The translations under genes were made by a program, and so were the position numbers. Under the pieces are notes generated by a model. It made no database searches. It was not told the DNA's origin and saw only the letters and a program-made list of their open reading frames with translations. From Peptococcaceae bacterium UBA5356 (GTDB lineage Bacteria > Bacillota > Peptococcia > DRI-13 > DTU073), in contig DHPU01000076.1 in assembly GCA_002407935.1 (NCBI GenBank), positions 1 to 17,841 on the forward strand: a stretch of DNA of 17,841 nucleotides, written 5' to 3'. Positions 5,650-13,809 of this stretch are shown here, in pieces (position 1 is the stretch's first letter; each line of letters begins with the position of its first letter).

Positions 5650-8429
5650 TCTTTACTAAGCTGAGGATTAAGAATTTTGGCAAGATCAAGGAGTTGGAAC
5701 TTCCGCTTGGGGCAAAGCTGAATATAATTTATGGCCATAATGAAGCCGGTAAGTCTACTATACTGGCTTTTATTAAGGCAATGTTTTATGGAATGAACTC
5801 TCAGAAAAAAGATCTGCGGGAAAATGATCGTTTGCGTTTTCAACCATGGGATGGAGATTTTGGTGAGGGAGAGTTGTATTTTCAAGATGAGAAAGGACGA
5901 GAGTTATTTATCAGACGTAAAATAGGGAGTACACGCGGTGATTACTGTAATGTTTTTGATGCTTTAACCGGTCAGCGGCTTAGTGGTTATGAGGCTGCGA
6001 AGCCGGGCGAAGCGATCTTGGGGTTAGGGGAGGCCGCTTTTAGCCGGACTATTTATGTTTCACAGTTGGGTTGTCTTGTTTCCCCGGATAAAGAAGATGA
6101 AATAATGGCGCGGTTGATGAATTTGCAACAAACTGGAGAAGAGCAAATATCCTTGCAAAAGGCTTTGACTAGTTTAGAAAAGGAGCGCAAGAGACTTACT
6201 TTACGGTCAGGCAATGGAAAATTAGACGGTTTGCGCAGTTGGCAGGCAGATTTACAGCAGGAAAGGGAACAGGTGCAGCAGCTGCATGAGGAGAATATTA
6301 CTGATCAGGCAGTGCTCAATAATCTGCTCGCAGGGAAAAGGGAGCTGCAAAGAGCTATTATTGAACAGGAAGAGCAAAGGTTGCAGCTGAAAAAATTAAA
6401 ACAATATTTAGAATATCGGGAGCTTGAAAAGTATGCAGAAGCTTTACAGATACTACAAAGAGAACTTTCAGAAGTTGAGGAGCGGCTTTTTTGTGGTGAG
6501 GCTCTGATTAATGCCGAATTTTTACAAGAGGGGCAAACTAATTTAACTGAGTGGCGTCATAAAGAACAAGCAGTATTAGAACTGGAAAAAGAGAGTAATG
6601 CTCAAACCGTAGAATTAGAAAAGGTGGAGGCTATTCTAGCTGAATTCAAGGGCTTCGCGGGTCTTGACGAAAATATTAGTGCTCAATTGTTGCTGCAAGA
6701 GCAAGAAGAAAAAAGATTAAGGGAAAAGTTGAGTCGCATTGAGAAGCATTATCAAGAAAAATTAGAGTTGGAACAAGTATTGGCAGCCAAAAAAACAGAA
6801 TTGGGCAGTATGGTAAACTTTTATGATCTTACCTCGACGGAGGAGGGGGAGATTGCCGGAAAAGAAAACTTGAAGCGGCAGTTAGAAGATCGATTAAAAC
6901 ATGATCGGCAAATAGATACATTAAGACGTGATTTTATTACGGATAAATTGAAGCGGGCAGAAAGTCGCTTCCGTTATAGTCTGGTTGCTGTTGTGGGTGG
7001 TTTAGTTCTAGGGTTGCTGTTTCATCCGTTTAGCTATCTGCTTGTTTTGTTTGGAGTAATTGCCGGGATTTGTGAATTTCTCCAGCGAAAGAAACATAAG
7101 GCTACCTTAGCAGAAGTCGAGTCACAGTTAGCCGCTACCGAGAGTGATGGGAGTTTGCAAAAAGACTTTGAGGCAGTTAGGGAAGAGCTTGAGAAATTTT
7201 ATCAGCGTTTTGGAGCTGCTAATGATGAAGAGTTTAGAGGAAGAAGAAGAACCTTTGAGTCAATAAATGGTGAAATAGAGATTATTAAGGCTAAAATTGC
7301 TGATCGCCTAGAACAACTTGCGGTAGAAAAAGAGGAAGAGGTTTGTAAACAGTTTAAGGAAAATCAAGAGTTTTTCCAGCGCTTATTTAGTTTAACTTTG
7401 TGTAATTCGTCTGAGGAATTTAATGAAAGATTAACGGAGTATGGTGAATATCGGGTTAAAAAGGAGAATATCCAACGAGAACTTGCTGATTTGCAAAATA
7501 AATTAGCGAAGGCTTTATTAAGCAGAGAAGAGCTCGCCCAAATATTGAGTGATAAGTTGGGATTAGAGGAAGTTAGCAGGGAGAATTTTGGACAAGTAGA
7601 GACGCTTCTTCAGGGGTATGAAAGTGCTTTAAACCAGAAAAAGGAATTAACTATTCGTTTAGCTAGCGAGGCCAAGAATTTTGAGGAACGTTTAGCAGGG
7701 AGGACTATGGCGGATCTTGCCGTAGTCTTGGAGGGATTTCATGCTGAAGAGAAGGACTTAAACAAAGAACCGGGAATGATGGAAAAAGAAGAAGAGACAC
7801 TTGAATTCAAGTTGAAGGAGCTTACTGAAGAAAGATTAGCAATAGAGAAAAAAATCACAGGGATGGAAAGCACTATTAATAGCCGGTTCCAGGATGTTCG
7901 GGATCTGGCTAGAGTTGAGGAAGAACTGCTCCTAGCGGCCCAACAAATTAAAAGTTATGAAGAGGTTTTGGAGGTATTAGATTTAATCAAAGATGTTTTA
8001 GCAGAAGCTTTTCAAGAACTACAAAATAGTTTCGGACCAATTTTAAATAGCAAGGTAGGCTTTATTCTGCAAGAGATTACTGGCGGTAAATACGGTGAGG
8101 TAAAAGTAGCGGAAAATTACAGTATTAGTATTAAGGAGTGCACCGAGTCGGTGAGAGATCTTAATTTCTTCAGTAACGGAACTTTGGATCAGGTTTATTT
8201 TGCACTCAGGCTGGGAATTATTGCTTTAGCATATAGCCAAGAGCGAAAGCTTCCTCTCATCCTTGATGATACCTTTATTCAATATGATGATGAACGGTTG
8301 GCAACTGTACTCACTTACTTATTAAAGTATGCAGAGCAGCATCAGGTTTTATTATTTACTTGTCATCGGAGGGAAGCGGCGATTTTACAAGAAAAGGATT
8401 TCAATTATATTCCTCTTGTTATAAATTAA
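5646..8429 (+). CDS. yhaN: YhaN-like SMC/Rad50-type ATPase with membrane hairpin
   Basis: The product has 927 residues. Walker A is GHNEAGKST (30-38). The ABC signature region is FFSNGTLDQVYFALRLG (about 841-857, compare family 'LSxGTxxQLYLALRL'), and Walker B is LPLILDDTF (about 869-877). Between them lie two long charged coiled-coil arms (roughly 170-430 and 490-800). At the hinge, residues about 443-480 are two hydrophobic segments separated by HPFS, as in the Bacillus YhaN group, so the coiled coil probably folds back at the membrane instead of using an SbcC zinc hook; no CxxC is seen at the hinge. It should act with the overlapping upstream nuclease on DNA ends near the membrane. Translation is coupled by the ATGA overlap. 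Confidence 0.85.
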   Translation: MIFTKLRIKNFGKIKELELPLGAKLNIIYGHNEAGKSTILAFIKAMFYGMNSQKKDLRENDRLRFQPWDGDFGEGELYFQDEKGRELFIRRKIGSTRGDYCNVFDALTGQRLSGYEAAKPGEAILGLGEAAFSRTIYVSQLGCLVSPDKEDEIMARLMNLQQTGEEQISLQKALTSLEKERKRLTLRSGNGKLDGLRSWQADLQQEREQVQQLHEENITDQAVLNNLLAGKRELQRAIIEQEEQRLQLKKLKQYLEYRELEKYAEALQILQRELSEVEERLFCGEALINAEFLQEGQTNLTEWRHKEQAVLELEKESNAQTVELEKVEAILAEFKGFAGLDENISAQLLLQEQEEKRLREKLSRIEKHYQEKLELEQVLAAKKTELGSMVNFYDLTSTEEGEIAGKENLKRQLEDRLKHDRQIDTLRRDFITDKLKRAESRFRYSLVAVVGGLVLGLLFHPFSYLLVLFGVIAGICEFLQRKKHKATLAEVESQLAATESDGSLQKDFEAVREELEKFYQRFGAANDEEFRGRRRTFESINGEIEIIKAKIADRLEQLAVEKEEEVCKQFKENQEFFQRLFSLTLCNSSEEFNERLTEYGEYRVKKENIQRELADLQNKLAKALLSREELAQILSDKLGLEEVSRENFGQVETLLQGYESALNQKKELTIRLASEAKNFEERLAGRTMADLAVVLEGFHAEEKDLNKEPGMMEKEEETLEFKLKELTEERLAIEKKITGMESTINSRFQDVRDLARVEEELLLAAQQIKSYEEVLEVLDLIKDVLAEAFQELQNSFGPILNSKVGFILQEITGGKYGEVKVAENYSISIKECTESVRDLNFFSNGTLDQVYFALRLGIIALAYSQERKLPLILDDTFIQYDDERLATVLTYLLKYAEQHQVLLFTCHRREAAILQEKDFNYIPLVIN

Positions 8430-8464
8430 TAAAATTAAAAAAATAAGGATGGAGGGGTGGTTTA

Positions 8465-9706
8465 ATGAAAAAGATAGTTACAATGATAGCTATTGTTCTG
8501 TGTGTGGTGTTATTGGGCGGGATAGCTACATTTATGGTAAAGGAGAAGTTTCTGAAACCTCCTGTTAAGGAAGGGCTTCAAACGGATAGTACTGTGAATA
8601 AAAATACTAATAATCCGGCAACGGATAATAAGCCGGAAGGGGAAGGGCAGAATATAGATGAATCCGTTTACAAGAAGTCTTTAAGTGAGATAATCGAAAC
8701 TGATTATTTACTTTTTTTAGGTCTTAGGGATTATGAGGAGCCTCCCCATGATTCTACCGTTACAGTGATTCCTTCCAGTATTATTGAGAAACATCCGGCA
8801 CCGTTTTATCGGACGTTGTTTATTAATTTTAAAGAACAGGAAAACCCGATTTTGGAAACGAAGGAGTTATACTTTTTAAAAGATGGACAAATATGGAACG
8901 CTGGGGTAGTAAGATGTTTATATGAAAAAAAATGGCTGGAGGATTTAATCTATGTTGCTCCCATGACTCAAGAGCCATTTTTGCAGAAAGCTGATTATAA
9001 TCGGATGAGGGTATCGAATGGGACTGATACCACAATTATAAATTATCTAAGTAAGAATTTAATGTCGGTGTCTTTCGCTACGGAAGGGGTTGACCCGGGC
9101 TTAATGCATAATTGGGCTTATGCAAAATTAGCTGTACTACCTACTGAGAATATGCAGAATTTGTACGAATATAATGTTTTAATTTCTGAGGTGCTTGGCG
9201 AAGAAGGGAAAAAGATCATGTTGGAGGAAAGTAATAAAGCTTACTTGCGTAGTAAGAATAATGATAGGTTAATGCAATATTCGGATGAAGCTAATTGGGG
9301 CATGATTCATAGAAATGGTGAAGTATCTTTAATAGGACGATTAGATTATAATTCCGAAGTGGGGAAGGGCTACTTTGAAGATTATACGATCCCACTTGAA
9401 GCAACAACGCTTTTGGAGAATACGAAACTAGCGCCAAGCTGGGAGGCCGTTAAACAAAAAGTTGGTAATGCTGTAGATGCCGTGTCTTCACCTGACAAAA
9501 AAGCTCTTGTGGTTATAACCAATACGGAATTGCTTATTTTTAAAATTGTTGATGAGACAACTTGGAAAGAGGTTTTACGTTATCCGCTGAAGCCAGGAGA
9601 GCAAATAGTGATGTGTGAATGGGAAAAGGAGAACGAGGAGATTAAGCCTGTTCTGGAACAGTTTACGGCAGCAGAGTGGTATGAACGGTTGCTGCATAGT
9701 TATTAA
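8465..9706 (+). CDS. Membrane-anchored protein of unknown function
   Basis: This 413-residue protein begins at ATG 8465 after GGAGGGGTGG. Residues about 4-26 (MIAIVLCVVLLGGIATFMV) form one hydrophobic anchor or uncleaved signal peptide preceded by two lysines. A linker rich in N, T and E follows (about 30-70), then a globular, presumably extracytoplasmic part. I recognise no domain or catalytic motif. It lies 35 bases after yhaN and before the terminator at 9749-9792, so it is probably the last gene of the HEPN-yhaO-yhaN operon. By that position it might relate to the membrane location of the YhaN complex, but this is inference from context only. Confidence 0.6.
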   Translation: MKKIVTMIAIVLCVVLLGGIATFMVKEKFLKPPVKEGLQTDSTVNKNTNNPATDNKPEGEGQNIDESVYKKSLSEIIETDYLLFLGLRDYEEPPHDSTVTVIPSSIIEKHPAPFYRTLFINFKEQENPILETKELYFLKDGQIWNAGVVRCLYEKKWLEDLIYVAPMTQEPFLQKADYNRMRVSNGTDTTIINYLSKNLMSVSFATEGVDPGLMHNWAYAKLAVLPTENMQNLYEYNVLISEVLGEEGKKIMLEESNKAYLRSKNNDRLMQYSDEANWGMIHRNGEVSLIGRLDYNSEVGKGYFEDYTIPLEATTLLENTKLAPSWEAVKQKVGNAVDAVSSPDKKALVVITNTELLIFKIVDETTWKEVLRYPLKPGEQIVMCEWEKENEEIKPVLEQFTAAEWYERLLHSY

Positions 9707-9748
9707 ACGATTACTTGTTAATTTTATTGGTGAGAGAAGAGTAAAAAA

Positions 9749-9792
9749 GGAGATTGTTGCACAACGAAGATTAATTCGTAGCAACAGTCTCC
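9749..9792. terminator. Bidirectional intrinsic terminator between convergent genes
   Basis: GGAGATTGTTGC (9749-9760) pairs with GCAACAGTCTCC (9781-9792), 12 pairs including one G-U, and an inner ACGAA/TTCGT extends the hairpin. Six A precede the stem, giving a T tract for minus-strand transcripts, and TTTCTT follows on the plus strand. It separates the yhaON operon from the convergent XRE gene and should be stronger for the minus strand. Confidence 0.7.
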
Positions 9793-9883
9793 TTTCTTGC
9801 ATTCATTTAATCTTTAGCCAAGGTGCTGTCGGAGAGTGACTATCATCGGTCAGCGTGCTAAAGGTAGTTTTGCAACAGCTTTT

Positions 9884-10279
9884 TTATTTTTGTGGGGTAT
9901 TTAAATAAGGAAGTAGGGTTTTAAGAAGCTTTTCAATTAACAATAGTTCGTGGGGCGAACACTTATTAAGTAAAAGCTGAATCTCTTTTAGAGTGCCCGG
10001 ATCAGAAGTGAGATAGTTTCCCTGATTATCGTGGGCATAATATGCTAAGTTGTTTTTTTCTCCGAAAATAAGATAATCTAAGGAAAGATGCAAGCATGCC
10101 GCGATTTTTACTAGAACACCGAGGCTCATTTGTCTTTCGCCTCGTTCTAATTGTCCCACGTAATAATCGGAAAGTCCGATTATTTCCGCAAATTCTCCGC
10201 GGGAAAGCTTAAATCTCTCCCTTTCTTCGCGCATTTTTTGTCCAATAGCAAGGGCATCTAAATTGATTTTTTTATTCAT
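9884..10279 (-). CDS. XRE-family transcriptional regulator
   Basis: The protein has 131 residues. Residues about 12-67 (GQKMREERERFKLSRGEFAE, GLSDYYVGQLERGERQ, LVKIAACLHLSLDYLIFG) are a standard Cro/C1-type helix-turn-helix, complete with the 'LxxxLxxSLDYLLFG' ending common in Clostridia. The C-terminal part (70-131) is a small helical domain of no recognised function. The start is supported by a GAGGGAGTG site on the minus strand (10288-10296). It is divergent from the Spo0E-like gene, and the palindrome TTTAGCTAAA (10326-10335) between them could be its operator. Regulation of the neighbour or of itself is inference. Confidence 0.8.
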   Translation of the reverse strand: MNKKINLDALAIGQKMREERERFKLSRGEFAEIIGLSDYYVGQLERGERQMSLGVLVKIAACLHLSLDYLIFGEKNNLAYYAHDNQGNYLTSDPGTLKEIQLLLNKCSPHELLLIEKLLKTLLPYLNTPQK

Positions 10280-10325
10280 GCGTTTAATTCACTCCCTCTG
10301 GTCAATACTCTATCGGATTTTTAGT

Positions 10326-10335
10326 TTTAGCTAAA
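10326..10335. promoter_or_regulatory. Palindromic candidate operator in the divergent XRE/Spo0E intergenic region
   Basis: TTTAGCTAAA is a perfect 10-base palindrome 47 bases upstream of the xre start and 26 bases before the candidate -35 box of the Spo0E-like gene. Its position suits binding by the XRE protein. Confidence 0.3.
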
Positions 10336-10360
10336 TGTGCAAGAGGCATACAAATAACAT

Positions 10361-10389
10361 TTGCAACTTGCCGACGATTAATGTAAGAT
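10361..10389 (+). promoter_or_regulatory. Candidate promoter of the Spo0E-like gene
   Basis: TTGCAA (10361-10366) and TAAGAT (10384-10389) are separated by 17 bases. The -35 box matches consensus at four of six positions, as does the -10 box. Confidence 0.4.
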
Positions 10390-10433
10390 TATGTCTAGAT
10401 TTGCTTTTATTAGAGTGAATGGGAGTGAAGAGA

Positions 10434-10634
10434 GTGAATGAAGCAAATAAGGCGAATGAAGAGATGAACGAGGTGAGAAGAGCAAAAAAAAGGGCAATTG
10501 AAGTGGGACGGAACATTTTATATAATGCCGCCGATATGCATGTAAGCCGGGATCTGCTTTTAAAAATAAGTCAAAAGTTGGATGAATATATTGTCGAGTA
10601 TTTACGCAAGAATGAATATGAAAAAGAAAGTTAG
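10434..10634 (+). CDS. Spo0E-family small protein
   Basis: The C-terminal half carries LLLKISQKLDEYIVEYLRK, which matches the Spo0E signature 'LLxLSQxLDxLIxxY'. The preceding helix (RAIEVGRNILYNAAD) fits the first helix of the two-helix Spo0E fold, including the IExxRxxL pattern. Spo0E proteins are aspartyl-phosphate phosphatases that dephosphorylate Spo0A~P and delay sporulation. I chose GTG 10434 because GGAG (10422-10425) lies eight bases upstream; ATG 10419 in the same frame lacks a ribosome site and would add five residues. The N-terminal 20 or so residues are highly charged and unlike the family. A sporulation role is inferred from the family only. Confidence 0.65.
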   Translation: MNEANKANEEMNEVRRAKKRAIEVGRNILYNAADMHVSRDLLLKISQKLDEYIVEYLRKNEYEKES

Positions 10635-10640
10635 ACGATA

Positions 10641-10675
10641 AAAAACGTCTCAGTTTTTATCTCTGAGACGTTTTT
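10641..10675. terminator. Bidirectional intrinsic terminator
   Basis: AAAAACGTCTCA (10641-10652) and TGAGACGTTTTT (10664-10675) form a perfect 12-base-pair hairpin with an 11-base loop. The A and T tracts serve as U runs in both directions, so it can end the Spo0E-like transcript and the convergent LtaS-family transcript. Confidence 0.85.
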
Positions 10676-10730
10676 AAAAATATGCCGGAATTTATCAGAA
10701 CATATCGAAATGAATAAGTTTCGGTTGTGG

Positions 10731-12527
10731 CTAGTTTTTGGTCTGAGCACAAAAATTTGTTTTAATAATGAGGTCAGCCACCTTTAAGGTTTGTTGATCA
10801 AAGCTGCTTAAGGTTGTTTCCACTTTTTCGGGTGTGACATGGACTGCCTGAGTAATATAGTCTCCACTAGGAATTAGGGCAAAATCATTTTCAGTGGTAA
10901 GGAGGTTTTGGCCCATGGCATAAGGGTGTTTACTGCTATCAATAGCCATCAGATGAGTAATAGTAGGAAGAAAGTCTACTTGACCACCATAGGTGTTGAT
11001 GGTTTTACCCGGCAGATCTTTTTGGTAGATGAGGAGGGGCACAGGAACATAGTTACGGATCCATTCCTCTTCGCTAATCGTTTTATGCGTAAAAAGTTTT
11101 TCGATTTCCGTTTGGTCTCTTTTAAAGAGTCCGTCATGATCACCATAAATGGCGATCAGCGAATTTTCCAGTAAGCCGGTTTGTTTTAATTCCTCCATAA
11201 AAAGGCCAATGGCCTGATCGGTATAGTGAACGCTTTGCAGATAATTACCAAGATGGGATTGAGCTAAGGGAGCAGATAGCTGTAGGAAGGCTTTATCGGC
11301 AGGCATATAATAAGGATAGTGACAAGTTAAGGTAATGATAAAAGCATAAAAAGGTTGTGCGGTTGCTTGTAAAAGAGAGGCGGACTGTTTAAACATTGCT
11401 TCGTCGCTTAAACCCATTCCGATCATTTCTGTTTCCTCCATTTTTTCAATGGAAATATATTGTTCAAAGCCTAGGGCGGGATAAGCTAGGTGTCGGTTCC
11501 AGAAGTTAGCTTCATCACCGTGAACGGCGAGTGTTTGATAGCCTTTTTCCTTAAGCAATAAAGGGAGAGAGGCATATTGATTATGAGGATGGACAAAAAA
11601 GGTACTGCCTTGTTGCAGGGGATAGAGGGAGGTATTCATAATTAGTTCAGCATCAGAACTATTGCCGGCAATGGTTTGGGGATAAAAATAGGGAAAGTAG
11701 AGGCTGTTTTTTAACAATTTATTAAGATGAGGGGTAATTTCTTGCCCTTGAATAGTTTTTCCGATGACAAAGTTCTGGAGAGATTCCACTTGGATGACGA
11801 TTAAATTTTTTCCGTTACCCAGACCTTGGTATGGCGAAGTTTCCTTATGTTTTTCTTGTTGCTGTTTAATAGTAAACCAATCTTGAATTTCCGTTTTTAT
11901 TTTCGGAGTTAGTTGAAGATTCCGATCCTTGATAAAGTAGGCTGTATCCATAAAATGAAACCCTAATGGGCCAAAGGCATATAGCGTATCGTTAGCGGTA
12001 AATCTGCGGAATTCTACACCTTGAGAATAATTATAAAGGGGATAGTAGGTAGTAAGAAGCAGACTTAGAAGGAGTGTGCAGCAACAAAGCCGACGGCTGG
12101 GGGTTATGCGATGAGCGGTAAAGAGAAAGAAAAAGGGTAGCAGCACGAGATCAAGAAAATAGAGCAGATCGGTCCGGTTCATTAGTTTAAGAATGCTAGG
12201 GCCTAAGTCGGTAAGATTAGCGGATTGCATAAAAACATAAAGATTAGCGGGAGTACCAAAGTAGCGGAAATAGAGGAGATCCGTGATGATGAGAAAGGTA
12301 CAGAAAAGGTTTATTGCATAAAGGTAGATTTTCCGCAGCCCGGAACTAAAACAATACGCGGGAGTCAGCAGAAGTAAAAGTAACCCGGTATTAATAAGAA
12401 GTATTTCTTTAGTTAACTTTAATTTAAAGAATATTGCCAGTGAAAAAATTTTGCATAGCAAAATCAGGAAGGTTATAATTAGAGTTGGCTCAAAAGTTAA
12501 GCACAAGTATTTTTTAATTTTTGCCAT
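10731..12527 (-). CDS. LtaS-family phosphoglycerol transferase (sulfatase superfamily)
   Basis: The 598-residue protein has five hydrophobic segments in residues 1-162, then an extracellular sulfatase-like domain (about 235-560). Residues comparable to S. aureus LtaS are visible: metal ligand E248 (VIQVES), nucleophile region GNSSDAE (S290), H336 and W343-x-R345 (VHGDEANFWNR), H403 (LTCHYPY), and D463-H464 (YGDHDG). Such enzymes move glycerol phosphate from phosphatidylglycerol to lipoteichoic acid or related polymers outside the membrane. The nucleophile, threonine in S. aureus LtaS, appears to be serine here. GAGGAG (12544-12539) lies before the ATG. It is monocistronic between a terminator and a divergent gntR. 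The exact acceptor polymer cannot be told from sequence. Confidence 0.85.
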   Translation of the reverse strand: MAKIKKYLCLTFEPTLIITFLILLCKIFSLAIFFKLKLTKEILLINTGLLLLLLTPAYCFSSGLRKIYLYAINLFCTFLIITDLLYFRYFGTPANLYVFMQSANLTDLGPSILKLMNRTDLLYFLDLVLLPFFFLFTAHRITPSRRLCCCTLLLSLLLTTYYPLYNYSQGVEFRRFTANDTLYAFGPLGFHFMDTAYFIKDRNLQLTPKIKTEIQDWFTIKQQQEKHKETSPYQGLGNGKNLIVIQVESLQNFVIGKTIQGQEITPHLNKLLKNSLYFPYFYPQTIAGNSSDAELIMNTSLYPLQQGSTFFVHPHNQYASLPLLLKEKGYQTLAVHGDEANFWNRHLAYPALGFEQYISIEKMEETEMIGMGLSDEAMFKQSASLLQATAQPFYAFIITLTCHYPYYMPADKAFLQLSAPLAQSHLGNYLQSVHYTDQAIGLFMEELKQTGLLENSLIAIYGDHDGLFKRDQTEIEKLFTHKTISEEEWIRNYVPVPLLIYQKDLPGKTINTYGGQVDFLPTITHLMAIDSSKHPYAMGQNLLTTENDFALIPSGDYITQAVHVTPEKVETTLSSFDQQTLKVADLIIKTNFCAQTKN

Positions 12528-12573
12528 TTTATTTGTTTCTCCTCTTTTTATCCAATATTTTTACTTCTCTTTG

Positions 12574-12579
12574 ATTATA
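12574..12579 (-). promoter_or_regulatory. Candidate -10 box of the LtaS-family gene
   Basis: On the minus strand a perfect TATAAT lies 47 bases before the start codon. A TTATAA sequence 18 bases further upstream is a weak -35 candidate. The 225-base intergenic region also carries the gntR promoter in the other direction. Confidence 0.45.
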
Positions 12580-12641
12580 CCTTAAAATATCTGATGATTA
12601 TAAGGAAATAATTATGATGTAAAAAATTTTCAATAAAACGA

Positions 12642-12670
12642 TTGACATACAGTTGGAAGTGCAGTAAAAT
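12642..12670 (+). promoter_or_regulatory. Promoter of the gntR gene
   Basis: TTGACA (12642-12647) and TAAAAT (12665-12670) are exactly 17 bases apart. The -35 side TTGACATACA and the -10 side (12661-12684, GCAGTAAAATACAAGTG and on) recur nearly unchanged at 16869-16911. The shared bases run past the boxes, which suggests a common operator. Confidence 0.7.
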
Positions 12671-12764
12671 ACAAGTGAAAAACAAAAACACTTAGGATGA
12701 ATTGCTTAAAGAATAGGATGATTAGGTGTGATTATGGTAATAAAGATGCGGGGTGTGGTTAACG

Positions 12765-13403
12765 TTGGAACAAAACATGAAAGAAAAGGTGTTTTTGGAT
12801 TTAAGAGATAAAATAATGAAACTGGAATATAAACCGGGAACATTATTGAACGAAACTAATTTAGCTAACGAATATAATGTTAGCAGAACGATAATTAGAG
12901 AAGTATTAAGAGGTTTAAAAGATTATGGTTTTGTGGAAATTATCCCCAGGGGCGGAACGTACGTTTCTGAAATTAATCTAAAAGAGTTTAGGGATATTTT
13001 CGAGATAAAATCAGAACTGGAAGGTTTAGCCGCGGAGCTGGTTTTAGAACGGATTAATGAAGAACAGAAGCAGGAGTTTACGGAGTTAATCCAAAAAATA
13101 CAGAATACCTTTACTACGGAAATAAAGCATGGCGATTTAATTGAGTTTGATGAAAAGTTCCACCAAATTATGCGAGAAGCATGTGGGAATAAGGAAGTGG
13201 CCAGAATTCTGGAAAGTTATCACATTCGTTGTACAAGATTATGGTATTATGTTTCGACAGACATTACGGACGAGATTTTTGTGGAGGATTACCTTAATTT
13301 TTTTGAACTGGGGATTAAGCAACAAAATATTGAGGGAGCCAAAAATATCATGAAAAAACATACCGATAAATTTGTGGAGTTAATTAAGTCCAAAATATTA
13401 TAA
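12765..13403 (+). CDS. GntR-family regulator, FCD (FadR-like) subfamily
   Basis: I chose TTG 12765, nine bases after GGGGTG; a GTG at 12753 in the same frame overlaps that site. The 212-residue protein has a winged helix (about 8-68: LANEYNVSRTIIREVLRGLK, then GGTYV) and an all-helical FCD effector domain (about 75-205). Of the usual FCD metal ligands, D129 and H133 (DEKFHQIM) and H199 (MKKHTDKF) are present. The second histidine, expected near residue 178, appears to be replaced in DYLNFFELGI, so metal or ligand binding may differ. Members sense carboxylates or sugar acids and control neighbouring catabolic genes. The target here is probably the TRAP operon and the cyclodeaminase-family gene, with autoregulation suggested by the duplicated promoter. 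Confidence 0.85.
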   Translation: MEQNMKEKVFLDLRDKIMKLEYKPGTLLNETNLANEYNVSRTIIREVLRGLKDYGFVEIIPRGGTYVSEINLKEFRDIFEIKSELEGLAAELVLERINEEQKQEFTELIQKIQNTFTTEIKHGDLIEFDEKFHQIMREACGNKEVARILESYHIRCTRLWYYVSTDITDEIFVEDYLNFFELGIKQQNIEGAKNIMKKHTDKFVELIKSKIL

Positions 13404-13421
13404 GCATAGAAAGACAAAAAC

Positions 13422-13482
13422 CTTTTTATATTTCGCCGCCAAGCTGAAAGATATAAAGAGTGTTTTCCCGGACGTATTGCTC
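13422..13482 (+). repeat. Structured repeat copy A (conserved-loop hairpin)
   Basis: CTTTTTATAT (13422-13431) pairs with ATATAAAGAG (13451-13460) around the loop TTCGCCGCCAAGCTGAAAG (13432-13450). TGTTTTCCCGGACGTATTGC follows, then TCTATTTTTAT. The loop is identical to copy C and nearly so to copy B, while the stem bases differ and stay complementary. It lies about 330 bases upstream of dctP and just after gntR. It could be a leader RNA, a 3' UTR element or a bacterial repeat family; I do not recognise it. Confidence 0.65.
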
Positions 13483-13498
13483 TATTTTTATAACTATA

Positions 13499-13536
13499 TA
13501 TATCCAATTATTGCTATATAATAATAATTGGATATA
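13499..13536. repeat. Perfect 14-base inverted repeat
   Basis: TATATCCAATTATT (13499-13512) and AATAATTGGATATA (13523-13536) are perfect complements around a 10-base spacer. It is the first of three stacked inverted repeats between gntR and dctP and could be an operator or a hairpin. No T tract follows. Confidence 0.6.
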
Positions 13537-13540
13537 AAAA

Positions 13541-13609
13541 ATAAGCAGGACACTAAAAATTAAGCTATAATTAGTACTATGATATTTGATTATTTAGTGT
13601 CCTGCTTAT
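13541..13609. repeat. Perfect 17-base inverted repeat
   Basis: ATAAGCAGGACACTAAA (13541-13557) and TTTAGTGTCCTGCTTAT (13593-13609) are perfect complements around a 35-base AT-rich spacer. On the plus strand no T tract follows, while on the minus strand TTTTTAT follows, where no gene ends. A miniature foldback element, a regulatory hairpin or a terminator relic are possible. Confidence 0.6.
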
Positions 13610-13618
13610 AAATAATAG

Positions 13619-13724
13619 AGCTGTTACATTTTTTAACATAGATTTCCCGTTTTTAAAGATGTTTAGTTACATTGAGTAAAAGTAACAAGATATTCGGGAG
13701 GTGTTGTGAAATTTTGTAACAGCT
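13619..13724 (+). promoter_or_regulatory. Nested hairpin leader or repeated GTTACA operator before dctP
   Basis: AGCTGTTACA (13619-13628) pairs with TGTAACAGCT (13715-13724). Inside, CCCG (13646-13649) pairs with CGGG (13695-13698), and GTTAC (13666-13670) with GTAAC (13682-13686). The half-site GTTACA occurs four times, twice in each direction. The right end is 85 bases before the dctP start. It could be a folded leader RNA or a set of protein-binding sites. Confidence 0.45.
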
Positions 13725-13809
13725 TAATAATTATAGGGAGGTGAATAGATAGACTAAACTTAATCCCTGTTCATTAATTAGACTAGAGATAAACTGGAGG
13801 TAAAGAAAG

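Noticed and set aside
8166..8215. Degenerate ABC signature in the YhaN-like protein (SNG in place of SGG)
   Set aside because: YhaN-group proteins vary at this position and keep S-x-G-T followed by a Q and ALRL, so this looks normal.
9813..9862. Possible second terminator hairpin (TTTAGC with GCTAAA, GCTG with CAGC)
   Set aside because: The arms are short with large internal loops and the T tract lies about 20 bases away; too weak to annotate beside the clear terminator at 9749-9792.
13289..13507. Minus-strand frame over the end of gntR and repeat copy A
   Set aside because: It overlaps gntR antisense and the conserved bases of copy A are conserved as a loop, including a one-base insertion in copy B that would break a protein frame.
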